Below are positions 6,281 through 13,931 of a DNA stretch of 17,505 nucleotides, piece after piece; position 1 is the first letter of the stretch, and every line of letters starts with the position of its first letter. The position numbers and the translations under genes are program-made. The notes under the pieces were generated by a model, which was not told where the DNA came from, made no database searches, and was given only the letters and a program-made list of their open reading frames with translations. Source of the DNA: an uncultured Spirochaetia bacterium (GTDB lineage Bacteria > Spirochaetota > UBA4802 > JAGODF01); the NCBI GenBank assembly GCA_937967705.1, contig CALCJG010000325.1, positions 1-17,505 on the forward strand, in the 5' to 3' direction.

Positions 6281-7035
6281 ATAGTATATTCACCGGCATG
6301 GATTTTTTTTAATACTTTCATCGCTGCATCCATTTCAGCTCTTCTCTTGCTTTTTCCTTCTCCGATGGACGCCTCGTTTCCATTGATCAGCAATCTAACC
6401 GTAAATTCCTTCTGATGATCCGGACCGCTCTCAGCAATCACTTCATATTGGGGCCGGTCCTTGTACTTTTTCTGAACAAATTCCTGTAATGTGGTTTTAG
6501 GATCTCGCAGGTAGGAAAGATTATCGATACGTTCGATGTCTTTTTTCAGCAATCCCAGGATGAACTTCTTTGCTCCCTTTAATCCGGAGTCCAGGTATAT
6601 CGCGCCGATAACGGCTTCCAGCGTGTTGGCAAGGATGGAGGGCCGCTCTCTTCCCCCGCTCAATTCCTCTCCCCTTCCCATCATGATATAGCTGCCTAGA
6701 TTCAATTCCTGAGCTACCTGAGAGAGAGTTGCCTCGGAAACGACGGCTGATTTTATTTTCGCCAGATCACCTTCTACATAATCTTCGAACCGTTTAAAAA
6801 GATACTCGTTGACCACAAGGGCCAAAACGGAATCCCCCAAGTATTCCAGTCTCTCGTTATCATAAGTTGGAGAACCGATTTCATTGATGAAGGAGCGGTG
6901 TGTCAGAGCTCTGTTCAACAGGCTCTTATCCCTGAATTTGATACCTATCCGTATCTGAAGGCTGTTGAGCTGCCGGTATCTATTCTTTTTTTTATTCTTT
7001 TTTTTCTGTGCTTCTAATTTGCCATCGGAATCCAT
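6277..7035 (-). CDS. rnc: Ribonuclease III
   Basis: 252-residue double-strand-specific endoribonuclease that matures rRNA precursors and processes structured mRNAs. The catalytic domain (about 25-165) contains the family signature NERLEYLGDSVL (60-71, with E64 and D68) and the second acidic motif ILANTLEAVIGAIYLD, with E140 as the conserved glutamate. N137 stands where E. coli has Asp114, a variant common in other bacteria. A linker leads to a double-stranded RNA-binding domain (about 178-247, TTLQEFVQ to AEMDAAMKVLKKI). The N terminus is unusually lysine-rich (KKKNKKKNR). It follows acpP after 39 bases, the widespread acpP-rnc pairing, and its 3' end overlaps the Nudix start. The Shine-Dalgarno before ATG 7035 is weak. 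Confidence 0.96.
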   Translation of the reverse strand: MDSDGKLEAQKKKNKKKNRYRQLNSLQIRIGIKFRDKSLLNRALTHRSFINEIGSPTYDNERLEYLGDSVLALVVNEYLFKRFEDYVEGDLAKIKSAVVSEATLSQVAQELNLGSYIMMGRGEELSGGRERPSILANTLEAVIGAIYLDSGLKGAKKFILGLLKKDIERIDNLSYLRDPKTTLQEFVQKKYKDRPQYEVIAESGPDHQKEFTVRLLINGNEASIGEGKSKRRAEMDAAMKVLKKIHAGEYTI

Positions 7036-7074
7036 TAATTTATCTTGGCAGAACGATTATATCGAAGTACATAC

Positions 7075-7311
7075 TTACGATAGCTTCGCCTGAATATATT
7101 TTATTGCATCGCCAACTGTGACAATGTTTTCCGCATCCTCATCAGGGATCTCAATCCCGAATTCCTCTTCGAGGGCCATCACCAGCTCAAGGGTATCTAG
7201 AGAATCAGCCCCCAGATCATCAACGAAGGATGCTTCCATAGTCACTTCCGATTCATCAACTCCCAGCCTATCAACAATAATCTTTTTTATCTTTTCAAAA
7301 TCAACGGTCAT
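7075..7311 (-). CDS. acpP: Acyl carrier protein
   Basis: 78-residue acidic acyl carrier protein, the cytoplasmic carrier of growing fatty-acid chains. The phosphopantetheine attachment site is S37 in [19 protein letters not shown], and the fourth-helix region [20 protein letters not shown] is standard. ATG 7311 has a strong AGGAGG nine bases upstream, the best Shine-Dalgarno of the window, in line with a highly expressed gene. A promoter-like pair lies about 90-115 bases upstream, just after the rpmF terminator, so acpP appears to head the transcript that continues into rnc, the Nudix gene, aroB, the STAS gene and cheX. Confidence 0.97.
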   Translation of the reverse strand: MTVDFEKIKKIIVDRLGVDESEVTMEASFVDDLGADSLDTLELVMALEEEFGIEIPDEDAENIVTVGDAIKYIQAKLS

Positions 7312-7399
7312 CTGTTAATCCTCCTTAAGCGGCATAAAAAGTATCCCTTTTATATATTACTGTATCTATAGCCCTTGTCAGGGATCAAAACTCCTAACA

Positions 7400-7427
7400 T
7401 TAATAAAAAAATTATTAACTTTGTCAA
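7400..7427 (-). promoter_or_regulatory. Promoter candidate for the acpP-rnc-aroB operon
   Basis: On the minus strand a perfect TTGACA (7422-7427) is followed after 16 bases by TATTAA (7400-7405, four of six matches), giving a start near 7393 and a leader of about 80 bases before acpP. It begins 11 bases beyond the T-tract of the rpmF terminator. A second, weaker pair (CTGACA then TAATAT, 16-base spacing) occurs further into the leader. Confidence 0.55.
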
Positions 7428-7437
7428 GCTATAATAC

Positions 7438-7462
7438 AAAAAAGGATGTCCTTTAGACATCC
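7438..7462 (-). terminator. Rho-independent terminator after rpmF
   Basis: On the minus strand GGATGTC (7456-7462) pairs perfectly with GACATCC (7444-7450) around a five-base loop, and six uninterrupted Ts follow (7438-7443). It lies 72 bases after the rpmF stop and probably ends the long scpA-to-rpmF transcript ahead of the acpP promoter. Confidence 0.85.
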
Positions 7463-7533
7463 CTTATTCGAAGCACCGTCACACAGAATAATGTATTTAT
7501 TCCATCAGCTACCTTTAAATCAAGAGTTTACGA

Positions 7534-7734
7534 CTATTTTTCTTTGTCCTTAATCTTGATCTTAGGTTCCATAATCAGCTTTCCTTTGTAATGCATACAT
7601 TCCGGACACACCCTGTGAGGGAGGATATAAGCACCACAACGCGGACAGGGCCTTAAATTGGGAACACCAATTGCGTCATGAGATCTTCTCATTCTGGATT
7701 TCGACTTCGACTTTCTTCTCTTAGGTACCGCCAC
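7534..7734 (-). CDS. rpmF: Large-subunit ribosomal protein L32
   Basis: 66-residue L32 of the 50S subunit. It opens with the highly basic [20 protein letters not shown] and contains a C4 zinc ribbon: C30 and C33 in CPRCG, C43 and C46 in CPEC. All four cysteines are kept, so this is the zinc-containing form rather than the zinc-independent one made under zinc limitation. The start codon is GTG (7734) with GGGAG seven bases upstream. The sequence resembles leptospiral L32 from memory, which supports a spirochaete origin. It is the last gene before the terminator at 7438-7462 and may also be transcribed from a promoter in the 64-base gap behind the TPR gene. Confidence 0.96.
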   Translation of the reverse strand: MAVPKRRKSKSKSRMRRSHDAIGVPNLRPCPRCGAYILPHRVCPECMHYKGKLIMEPKIKIKDKEK

Positions 7735-7754
7735 AACAATTCTCCCTTGATAAA

Positions 7755-7796
7755 ATTATAATGTGTCTCTTTATTATTGTGTTAGGATTATGTCAA
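7755..7796 (-). promoter_or_regulatory. Possible rpmF promoter elements
   Basis: In the 64 bases between the TPR gene and rpmF the minus strand carries a perfect TATAAT (7755-7760) and a perfect TTGACA (7791-7796). They are 30 bases apart, so they cannot form one normal promoter. TATAAT with the weak AACACA at 7778-7783 (17-base spacing) is the best pair and would start transcription close to the rpmF ribosome binding site. Confidence 0.3.
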
Positions 7797-7798
7797 GA

Positions 7799-8503
7799 TT
7801 ATTTTTCTTTTTTATCACTATAGCCCAGAAAGAACATCCTGTCCCTTGTCTTTTTTACAAAGACCGATTTGGGAAATCCTGTTATAATTTTATTATAGTA
7901 TTCTCTTGCCTTGAATATGTCATTTCTCTGCTGATACATCCTCCCCAGATCATAATAGATTTGTTCTGTCAGCGGTGAATCAAGGTAATCCCTCTCGAGT
8001 CTCTGATAAAGCTTCAATGACTCATCGTACTGCTGTAGATATTCACTGCAGACAGCTGACTTTTGAATCGCCAGAGGGGCAAAGAAAGATGACGGCTGCC
8101 TGTAGGCAAATTTAAGAAAATATTCCTTGGCCTCCTTGTACATCTTCTGGGAATAATACATTCCGGCTATCGTGTAATATCCATTGCGATGTACAAACCC
8201 CCAATAGGACGAATCCATCAGCTTATTTATATCGTTCACTGCATTCTTCAGCAGAGCGGCTTTCTCCGCCTCATTGATATCCCGGGAACCATGATACTTG
8301 TCCAATATGCGTTCATATTGAATGATCTCTGCATTCTCCCTTTTTTCATAATAAACAATACCAATGATAACCGCGATAAATGCAATCATCCCTGAAATGA
8401 TTATGGATAGTGTAAGCCTTCTATGAGCTTTTATGAAGTCCTTAATGACCATCAAGGACTTTTCAACGATATTCCTCTGTATTTCTATATCCCTTTTTAT
8501 CAT
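7799..8503 (-). CDS. Membrane-anchored TPR protein
   Basis: 234-residue protein with a basic cytoplasmic N-terminal stretch, one hydrophobic helix at about residues 31-52 (LTLSIIISGMIAFIAVIIGI) and a C-terminal domain of helical TPR-type repeats. The repeats are readable at ~108-138 (AGMYYSQKMYKEAKEYFLKF), ~143-173 (SAVCSEYLQQYDESLKLYQRL) and ~181-212 (YDLGRMYQQRNDIFKAREYY). The layout resembles YfgM/TPR_21-type proteins, in which a single helix anchors a TPR domain outside the cytoplasm to interact with chaperones or envelope factors; this is an analogy, not an identification. ATG 8503 lies eight bases after the rpsA stop, with AGG at suitable spacing, so it is cotranscribed with rpsA. It ends 64 bases before rpmF. 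Confidence 0.78.
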   Translation of the reverse strand: MIKRDIEIQRNIVEKSLMVIKDFIKAHRRLTLSIIISGMIAFIAVIIGIVYYEKRENAEIIQYERILDKYHGSRDINEAEKAALLKNAVNDINKLMDSSYWGFVHRNGYYTIAGMYYSQKMYKEAKEYFLKFAYRQPSSFFAPLAIQKSAVCSEYLQQYDESLKLYQRLERDYLDSPLTEQIYYDLGRMYQQRNDIFKAREYYNKIITGFPKSVFVKKTRDRMFFLGYSDKKEK

Positions 8504-8511
8504 AGCGGAAC

Positions 8512-10182
8512 CTAATCTCCCAGTTTGTCTTTCAGAAGATCACCAAATGTAACTGTACTAGAACTGGTGCTCTTCAAAATCTTGTTCAACTCTTCCTTTT
8601 CTACCATCATATCGTAATGCTTAATACTAAGGGATAGCCTCTTTCTGTCTACGTCCACTCCCATTACTATGGCATTTACCTTATCCCCGATCTTGAAATG
8701 CTCCTCGATGTTTTCAATTTTCCTTTTGGACAATTCCGATATATGAACAAGCCCCTCAATATTATCCTCGAGTTTTACAAAAACACCGAAATTTGTAATA
8801 GTGGAAATAACCCCGGCAACACGACTGCGGGGAGGATATTTTTCCTTTACTACCTCCCATGGCGAAACAGTTAGCTGCTTGATTCCGCAGGATATCCGCA
8901 TATCAGCTTTGCGGTATTCCAGGATCTTGAACTCCACCTCATCACCTACCCTGTAATCCGAAGGGGAAATAGTATAATTATCCTCCCAACTGATATCAGA
9001 TACATGGATTAAACCATCGACATCCTCCTCTATCTCCACGAACATGCCGAAAGCGAGGATCTTTTTTATCGGTCGTTTCATAATAGTACCGAGCGGATAC
9101 CGCTTATCAATGGTATCCCACGGGTTGTCAAGAGCCTGTTTAATCCCCAGGGACATCTTACGCTCAGTCTGGTCAATATTGAGAATTTTCGCCTTGATGG
9201 TTTGGCCTTTAGTAAACAGATCCTGCGGATTGACTGTACGTTTGGTCCAGCTGATATCCGATGAGCTGACAAGCCCTTCAATATATTCATCCACCTCAAT
9301 AAATAGTCCGAAACTCGTGATGGTGGATATCTTACCTTCTATGACATCACCTATGTGATACTTCTCCGTTACCGTAAGCCAAGGATCTTCAACAAGCTGT
9401 TTAAGTCCGACACTTATTTTCTTTGAATCTGGATCGATGCTGAGAATTACGAATTCCCCTTCCCCTTCCTGGGAAAAAACTTTTTTCTTCTTAAATACCT
9501 TTTTCCAGGACATGTCTTCTCTGCTGAGAAAAGCTTCCAGCCCCTCTATCTCGACAATTGCACCGTTAGTAACGAACCGGGAAACCTTGCCTCTTACCCG
9601 GCTGCCAATCTTGTATTTTTCCAGAAAACTGGACCATATTTTAACGACTTCCTCATCGAGATATTCCTTCCGGGATAAGACGATATTACCCTTCTTCTCA
9701 TCAACACTTTTAATTTTAAACCAGTAAAGGTTTTTCGAATCCTGGGCTTTTTTAAACCTAATGTCTGCCGCCAGTGAAAAGGGCAGGAAAGCACTGATAC
9801 CGTCGCAATCGATCATCATGCCGTTCTTGCCCGAACTCTTTATTCTACCGCTTACACAGACATTCCCGCCCCGATACCATTCCATAAACTTCTGCCATTT
9901 CTTCTCCCTTTCCGCTGCCTTGTGGGAAAACACAAACATCCCGTCAACCATCCGCCTGCTGACAAGCATCACATCAATCACGGTACCGACGGCAGGAGCT
10001 TTTTCGAATTCGTCTTTGCTGACTCGGCCTTCGGATTTCGTACCGACATTAACATAGGCAAAATCCTTATCAACCGTTACTATCTCACCTTGAATGATTT
10101 TATTGGGCTGGACGACATCAAGGGTCGAATTGACGACCTGTTCCATGTTGATATCATCTTCTCTGTCTGTGTAATTCATCAT
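8512..10182 (-). CDS. rpsA: Small-subunit ribosomal protein S1
   Basis: 556 residues from ATG 10182, almost the length of E. coli S1 (557), with six S1 repeats at about 28-88, 108-173, 192-261, 277-349, 364-436 and 452-522. The last three are typical, for example GKISTITSFGLFIEV and AGVISTITNFGVFVKLED. It binds mRNA at the 30S subunit and helps initiation on structured or weakly led messages. The frame can be extended to TTG 10236, overlapping the cmk stop, but the extra 18 residues look non-family. Tandem ATGs at 10182/10179 behind AGG are better, and ATG 10146 is also possible. The cmk-rpsA order is a widely conserved pairing. The tail TVTFGDLLKDKLGD matches the tail of the second S1 protein at 2060. 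Confidence 0.93.
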   Translation of the reverse strand: MMNYTDREDDINMEQVVNSTLDVVQPNKIIQGEIVTVDKDFAYVNVGTKSEGRVSKDEFEKAPAVGTVIDVMLVSRRMVDGMFVFSHKAAEREKKWQKFMEWYRGGNVCVSGRIKSSGKNGMMIDCDGISAFLPFSLAADIRFKKAQDSKNLYWFKIKSVDEKKGNIVLSRKEYLDEEVVKIWSSFLEKYKIGSRVRGKVSRFVTNGAIVEIEGLEAFLSREDMSWKKVFKKKKVFSQEGEGEFVILSIDPDSKKISVGLKQLVEDPWLTVTEKYHIGDVIEGKISTITSFGLFIEVDEYIEGLVSSSDISWTKRTVNPQDLFTKGQTIKAKILNIDQTERKMSLGIKQALDNPWDTIDKRYPLGTIMKRPIKKILAFGMFVEIEEDVDGLIHVSDISWEDNYTISPSDYRVGDEVEFKILEYRKADMRISCGIKQLTVSPWEVVKEKYPPRSRVAGVISTITNFGVFVKLEDNIEGLVHISELSKRKIENIEEHFKIGDKVNAIVMGVDVDRKRLSLSIKHYDMMVEKEELNKILKSTSSSTVTFGDLLKDKLGD

Positions 10183-10232
10183 AGAAATAACCTGCGTATA
10201 AGATATTACATCCCTGGCATGCTGCCGGAGTC

Positions 10233-10928
10233 TCAAGCAATTGAACCCTGTTTGTTTCTGACCAAATTCGAAATCAGTTCAATGACTTCATCCCTGGTCA
10301 AATGAGTGGTATCAACATAGACGGCGTCATCCGCTCTTTTCAGACATCCGACGGGGCGTGACTGATCCTCTCTGTCTCGTAGGATAATCTGATTCTGGAT
10401 TGCATTTAAGTCAACAGTTTTTCCCATTTCCCGATATTCCCCCTGCCTGCGAAGGGCCCGAATCTCCACCGAAGCATCAAGATAGATTTTCAGATCGGCT
10501 GTGGGGAATACGACAGTACCGATATCACGTCCATCCATTATAATGGACTCATTGCGCCCCCAATCCCTCAACAGGGAATTGACATATCCCCTTATAGCCG
10601 GATCGTCTGAAATAATACCGATATTTCTGGCAATGATCTCGTCACGGATGCTCATGGACACATCCATGTCATCGACATAGGTTAGAGATCTGCCCCCTTT
10701 CAGGAAATCCTGCCTGATCCTGACACTGGACAGATCTTCGATATATGAGATACCCCTTTTTACTTCGCCGTGACTTTTTAGGATGTACCAGGTGATAGCA
10801 CGGTAAAGGGCTCCGGAATCTATATATTTGATTCCGGTTTTTTCGGCAACAGCCTTGGATACACTGCTCTTGCCAGAACCCGCAGGACCGTCAACTGCTA
10901 CCACAAGATGGGACACTGTCGCACACAT
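10233..10928 (-). CDS. cmk: Cytidylate kinase
   Basis: 231 residues, the usual size. It phosphorylates CMP and dCMP with ATP in pyrimidine nucleotide recycling. It shows the Walker A loop DGPAGSGKSS (G14 to S21), the substrate-region SGALYRAITW, the DGRDIGTVVFP motif (132-142) and a C-terminal RDREDQSRP segment that carries lid arginines. ATG 10928 shares its A with the tyrA stop (TAATG), so translation is coupled to tyrA. The first six residues before HLVVAVDGP are short and unremarkable. The gene is followed by rpsA, as in very many bacteria; the enzyme's link to translation is genomic rather than biochemical. Confidence 0.96.
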   Translation of the reverse strand: MCATVSHLVVAVDGPAGSGKSSVSKAVAEKTGIKYIDSGALYRAITWYILKSHGEVKRGISYIEDLSSVRIRQDFLKGGRSLTYVDDMDVSMSIRDEIIARNIGIISDDPAIRGYVNSLLRDWGRNESIIMDGRDIGTVVFPTADLKIYLDASVEIRALRRQGEYREMGKTVDLNAIQNQIILRDREDQSRPVGCLKRADDAVYVDTTHLTRDEVIELISNLVRNKQGSIA

Positions 10929-11797
10929 TAAAGTTTTCTCCGATAATCACCGATCATTCTCAAATAGTCTCTGAGCTGTTCCTTGTCATCCGGCAAGGAA
11001 CTTATCATATGTTTTAGATCGCTCATTGAATCAGCCAACTTATCGAAAACGGCACAGAGCATATCCCTGTTCATCTCGGCAATCTCCATCCACATGTCGA
11101 CAGAACCGGCGGCTATTCTGGTAACGTCCCTAAAGCCGTTGCCGATAAAAAAATCGATACTCATGGATGCCGTCATGGTCTCGCTTAATCTTCTAACCAT
11201 ATCCACGAGAACACAGGCTGCCATATGAGGCAGATGGCTGGTTTTTGCCAGAATTTCATCATGAAACCCGGGGTTGACCTCTACGGTTCTAGCCCCGATT
11301 TGCTTCCAGAAGTTCGATATAATACCGACATCTTCCCTTTTATTACCGGGATGAGGCGTGATTATTACCGTAGAATTATCATAAAGACTTTCACTTCCAT
11401 ATTCATAACCTGATTTCTCTGAACCGGCCATAGGATGGCAGCCCACGAACTGAGCTGCTCCAGGTGTTCTTACCGCCTCCTGGACAATTCTCCCCTTAAC
11501 ACTCCCGACATCAATCACGAGGGTTTGCGGTGAAAGACGAGGATCAGCCAGTATCTTGTTTATTATGGGAACGGAAGCAAGTACCGGAACGGATACTACG
11601 ATCAGGTCCGCTCCCTCCGGTGAGGATTCATCGATGATTCCAATCTCATCCACCATCTCCTTTTCGAGGGCGGGTTTCATCCGAGCATAATTTCTTCCAT
11701 AGGCGATAATTCGTGTACCCGGTGAGATGGTCCGAAGCTTTAGACAGAGGGATCCTCCCAGCAGCCCCAGACCGTAGATGGAGATCCGCTTAAACAT
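10928..11797 (-). CDS. tyrA: Prephenate dehydrogenase
   Basis: 289 residues from ATG 11797. It oxidatively decarboxylates prephenate to 4-hydroxyphenylpyruvate, the tyrosine branch. The N-terminal Rossmann domain has YGLGLLGGSLCL (G9, G11, G14), and VSVPV and VIDVGSVK follow as in the family. The catalytic histidine lies in GCHPMAGSEKSGYE (H121). The helical C-terminal dimerisation domain contains FIGNGFRDVTRIAAGS and DMWMEIAEMNRD. There is no chorismate mutase or ACT domain, so this is the monofunctional form. A TTG codon directly in front (11800) is possible, but ATG 11797, which overlaps the DAHP synthase TGA as TGATG, is preferred. It sits between DAHP synthase and cmk, overlapping both by one base. 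Confidence 0.95.
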   Translation of the reverse strand: MFKRISIYGLGLLGGSLCLKLRTISPGTRIIAYGRNYARMKPALEKEMVDEIGIIDESSPEGADLIVVSVPVLASVPIINKILADPRLSPQTLVIDVGSVKGRIVQEAVRTPGAAQFVGCHPMAGSEKSGYEYGSESLYDNSTVIITPHPGNKREDVGIISNFWKQIGARTVEVNPGFHDEILAKTSHLPHMAACVLVDMVRRLSETMTASMSIDFFIGNGFRDVTRIAAGSVDMWMEIAEMNRDMLCAVFDKLADSMSDLKHMISSLPDDKEQLRDYLRMIGDYRRKL

Positions 11798-12813
11798 CAA
11801 TAAATATCTCGATCCAGGGCTGAAGCAATTTTACCCAGACGCCTGATGAGCTCCTGCAACTGCTTCGCATCGATTGTCTGCTGACCATCAGATAAAGCGT
11901 CTTCGGGATTAGGATGCGCCTCCACCATGACACCATCCGCACCCGCTGCAACGAAGGCAAGAGCCGCAGGGGATACATAGTCTTTTATGCCCATGGCATG
12001 GCTCGGATCACCGATAACCGGCAGATGGCTCCAGTCCTTGATGATGGGGACAATCCCCACATCCAGTGTATTCCGGGTCGTATCCTCGAAAGTCCTGATC
12101 CCTCGGGGGCAGAGTATAACCTTTTTATTTCCCTGTGCAAGAATGTACTCCGCAGACATGAGGAATTCATTGATCGTCGAACTCATCCCCCTTTTAAGCA
12201 TAACAGGTTTATCAATTTTCCCCACTTCCTTGAGGAGATTGAAATTCTGCATATTTCGAGTGCCTATCTGGAGTATATCCACATACTCAGCAACAAGGGT
12301 TACATCCCTTGGATCGATGACCTCCGTAATGATTGGCAGACCTGTGGCCTCCCTTGCCCTGGCCAGAAACTTCAGGCCGGCCTCACCGAATCCCTGGAAG
12401 GAATAAGGCGATGTACGGGGCTTATAAGCCCCGGCGCGGAAGAGAACGGCACCGGCCTCCTTGACCATGATGGCATGTTCAATCACCTCCTTCTCCCCTT
12501 CGACGGAACAGGGACCGGCGATGACGACAATTTTATTCCCTCCGATTTCCACATTGCCGACCTTTATTACAGTCCTTTCCGAATGCGCATCCCGGCTTAC
12601 CAGTTTGAAAGGTTTTAATATCGGCTTAACGGATTCCACTCCCGCGATGGCCTGAAGAGGTAATTCTCTGATTACCGCTTCATCACCGATTACAGTAATG
12701 ATGGTCCGCTCGACCCCAGTCGATACATGGGGCTGGAGAGAAACCGATTTAATCTTATCGACAATATGATCGATCTCATCCTGAGTGACATTGGGTTTTA
12801 AAACAATAAGCAT
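11797..12813 (-). CDS. aroF: 3-deoxy-7-phosphoheptulonate (DAHP) synthase, type I-beta with FL domain
   Basis: 338 residues. It condenses phosphoenolpyruvate and erythrose 4-phosphate, the committed step of aromatic synthesis. Residues 1-65 form a ferredoxin-like regulatory domain as in Thermotoga maritima DAHPS, followed by the catalytic barrel. AGPCSVEGE carries metal ligand C102, GAYKPRTSPYSFQG (128-141) binds PEP, GTRNMQN and KRGM follow, and H272 (DPSHA), E298 (VEAHPNP) and D309 (SDG) complete the metal site. These positions coincide with those I recall for the T. maritima enzyme, including its total length. Feedback control by tyrosine or phenylalanine through the N-terminal domain is expected from the family but not proven here. 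GGAGA precedes ATG 12813. It lies between pheA and tyrA. Confidence 0.96.
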   Translation of the reverse strand: MLIVLKPNVTQDEIDHIVDKIKSVSLQPHVSTGVERTIITVIGDEAVIRELPLQAIAGVESVKPILKPFKLVSRDAHSERTVIKVGNVEIGGNKIVVIAGPCSVEGEKEVIEHAIMVKEAGAVLFRAGAYKPRTSPYSFQGFGEAGLKFLARAREATGLPIITEVIDPRDVTLVAEYVDILQIGTRNMQNFNLLKEVGKIDKPVMLKRGMSSTINEFLMSAEYILAQGNKKVILCPRGIRTFEDTTRNTLDVGIVPIIKDWSHLPVIGDPSHAMGIKDYVSPAALAFVAAGADGVMVEAHPNPEDALSDGQQTIDAKQLQELIRRLGKIASALDRDIY

Positions 12814-12875
12814 GGAGATTCTCCTGTACTATCGATTTCTCAATTTCGGATTTAGGATCTCGGAATTATTATTTT

Positions 12876-13931
12876 TCAATTTCCAACTGGATATGAGCCG
12901 AGGATTTTAAGAAAGAGCGTTTCGCCCTTGATTTTATCAAGAACAACTTTCACCTCCGAATCATCCCTGTGACCCTTGAAGTCAATGAAAAAATTGTATT
13001 CCCACATCTTTTTCTTATCTGGCCTCGATTCAATCTTGGTCATATTTATTCCAGATTCAAAAAAGGGCTTTATGAGGTTATACAAGGCCCCCGGCTTATC
13101 CTTAACGGCACATACAATCGATGTCTTGTCATTCCCCGTGGGAGCGTTATCCTTCTTGCCAATTACAAGGAACCTGGTATAGTTCTGTTTCGAATCTTCA
13201 ATATGCGTTGCTAGAACATTCAGGTTATAGATTTTTCCAGAAATATCCGAAGCAAGGGCTGCGGAGTATTTATCCCAGGAAGCAGTTTCCGCCGCCAGGG
13301 CGGTGGAATTGACCTGATGTACTTCCACATCAGGGAGGTTTCTCCTCAGCCAAGTTTTGCACTGCGCCAGCGGCTGCGGATGAGTATAGAGCTTTCTAAC
13401 ATCCTTTATATCACTGCAGAGCGAAAGAAGACTATAGGAAATCCTTAGAAATTTTTCAGAGACGATGCCGAGATCTGTATCGAGCAGTTCATCGAGGGTA
13501 TAGGTAACAGCCCCTTCCGTACTGTTCTCCACCGGAACGACCCCGAGTGAAACCCTTCCCATCTCCACTTCATGGAATACGTCGGATATTGTCTTTTGAG
13601 GAAAGGTTTCAACGGATTCCCCGAAAATTTCCAGTAATGCGATTTGGGTGAAAGTTCCGATGGGACCGAGAAATGCTACAGAAACCGGTTGAACGACGGC
13701 AAGGGAATTGGAGATCAGCTCATTGAATATTTTCTTATAGATATCGTTGGTTATAGGGCCGGAGTTGAAAGCCTCTATAAGCTCAAATACCTTTATTCTG
13801 TCCAGAGGGGAATACACAGACGTCGATTCCTCTTTTCTTCCCTTTAATTCCTCGATATACAGCTTCGCTCTTTCCGTAATGAGATCAATGATCTTCCTGT
13901 CAAGCGTATCAATCTCTTGTTCTCTGTTCAT
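12876..13931 (-). CDS. pheA: Chorismate mutase / prephenate dehydratase (P-protein)
   Basis: 351-residue bifunctional enzyme making phenylpyruvate from chorismate via prephenate. Residues 1-80 are an AroQ-type chorismate mutase helix bundle (DTLDRKIIDLITERAKL, then LDRIKVFELI). Residues ~83-260 are prephenate dehydratase, with VAFLGPIGTFT, VPVENSTEGAV (132-142) and the catalytic TRF at 252-254. Residues ~270-349 are an ACT regulatory domain with GALYNLIKPF and ESRP (301-304), the motifs tied to phenylalanine feedback inhibition in this family. ATG 13931 follows the scpB stop without a gap (TAAATG), with GAGG five bases upstream inside scpB. DAHP synthase begins 62 bases downstream after an AT-rich spacer. 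Confidence 0.97.
   Translation of the reverse strand: MNREQEIDTLDRKIIDLITERAKLYIEELKGRKEESTSVYSPLDRIKVFELIEAFNSGPITNDIYKKIFNELISNSLAVVQPVSVAFLGPIGTFTQIALLEIFGESVETFPQKTISDVFHEVEMGRVSLGVVPVENSTEGAVTYTLDELLDTDLGIVSEKFLRISYSLLSLCSDIKDVRKLYTHPQPLAQCKTWLRRNLPDVEVHQVNSTALAAETASWDKYSAALASDISGKIYNLNVLATHIEDSKQNYTRFLVIGKKDNAPTGNDKTSIVCAVKDKPGALYNLIKPFFESGINMTKIESRPDKKKMWEYNFFIDFKGHRDDSEVKVVLDKIKGETLFLKILGSYPVGN

Noticed and set aside
10183..10236. N-terminal extension of RpsA from TTG 10236, overlapping the cmk stop
   Set aside because: The 18 added residues do not look like an S1 N terminus. The ATG pair at 10182/10179 behind AGG gives a normal-length protein.
11914..12618. A 234-codon + strand open frame antisense to DAHP synthase
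   Set aside because: It lies wholly opposite a textbook DAHP synthase with all catalytic residues, and its translation resembles no family. It is a shadow of the real gene's codon usage.
12814..12875. Quasi-repeated AATTTCGGA-like words between pheA and DAHP synthase, considered as a repeat or operator
   Set aside because: The copies are short and imperfect in AT-rich sequence and do not form a convincing palindrome or direct repeat.
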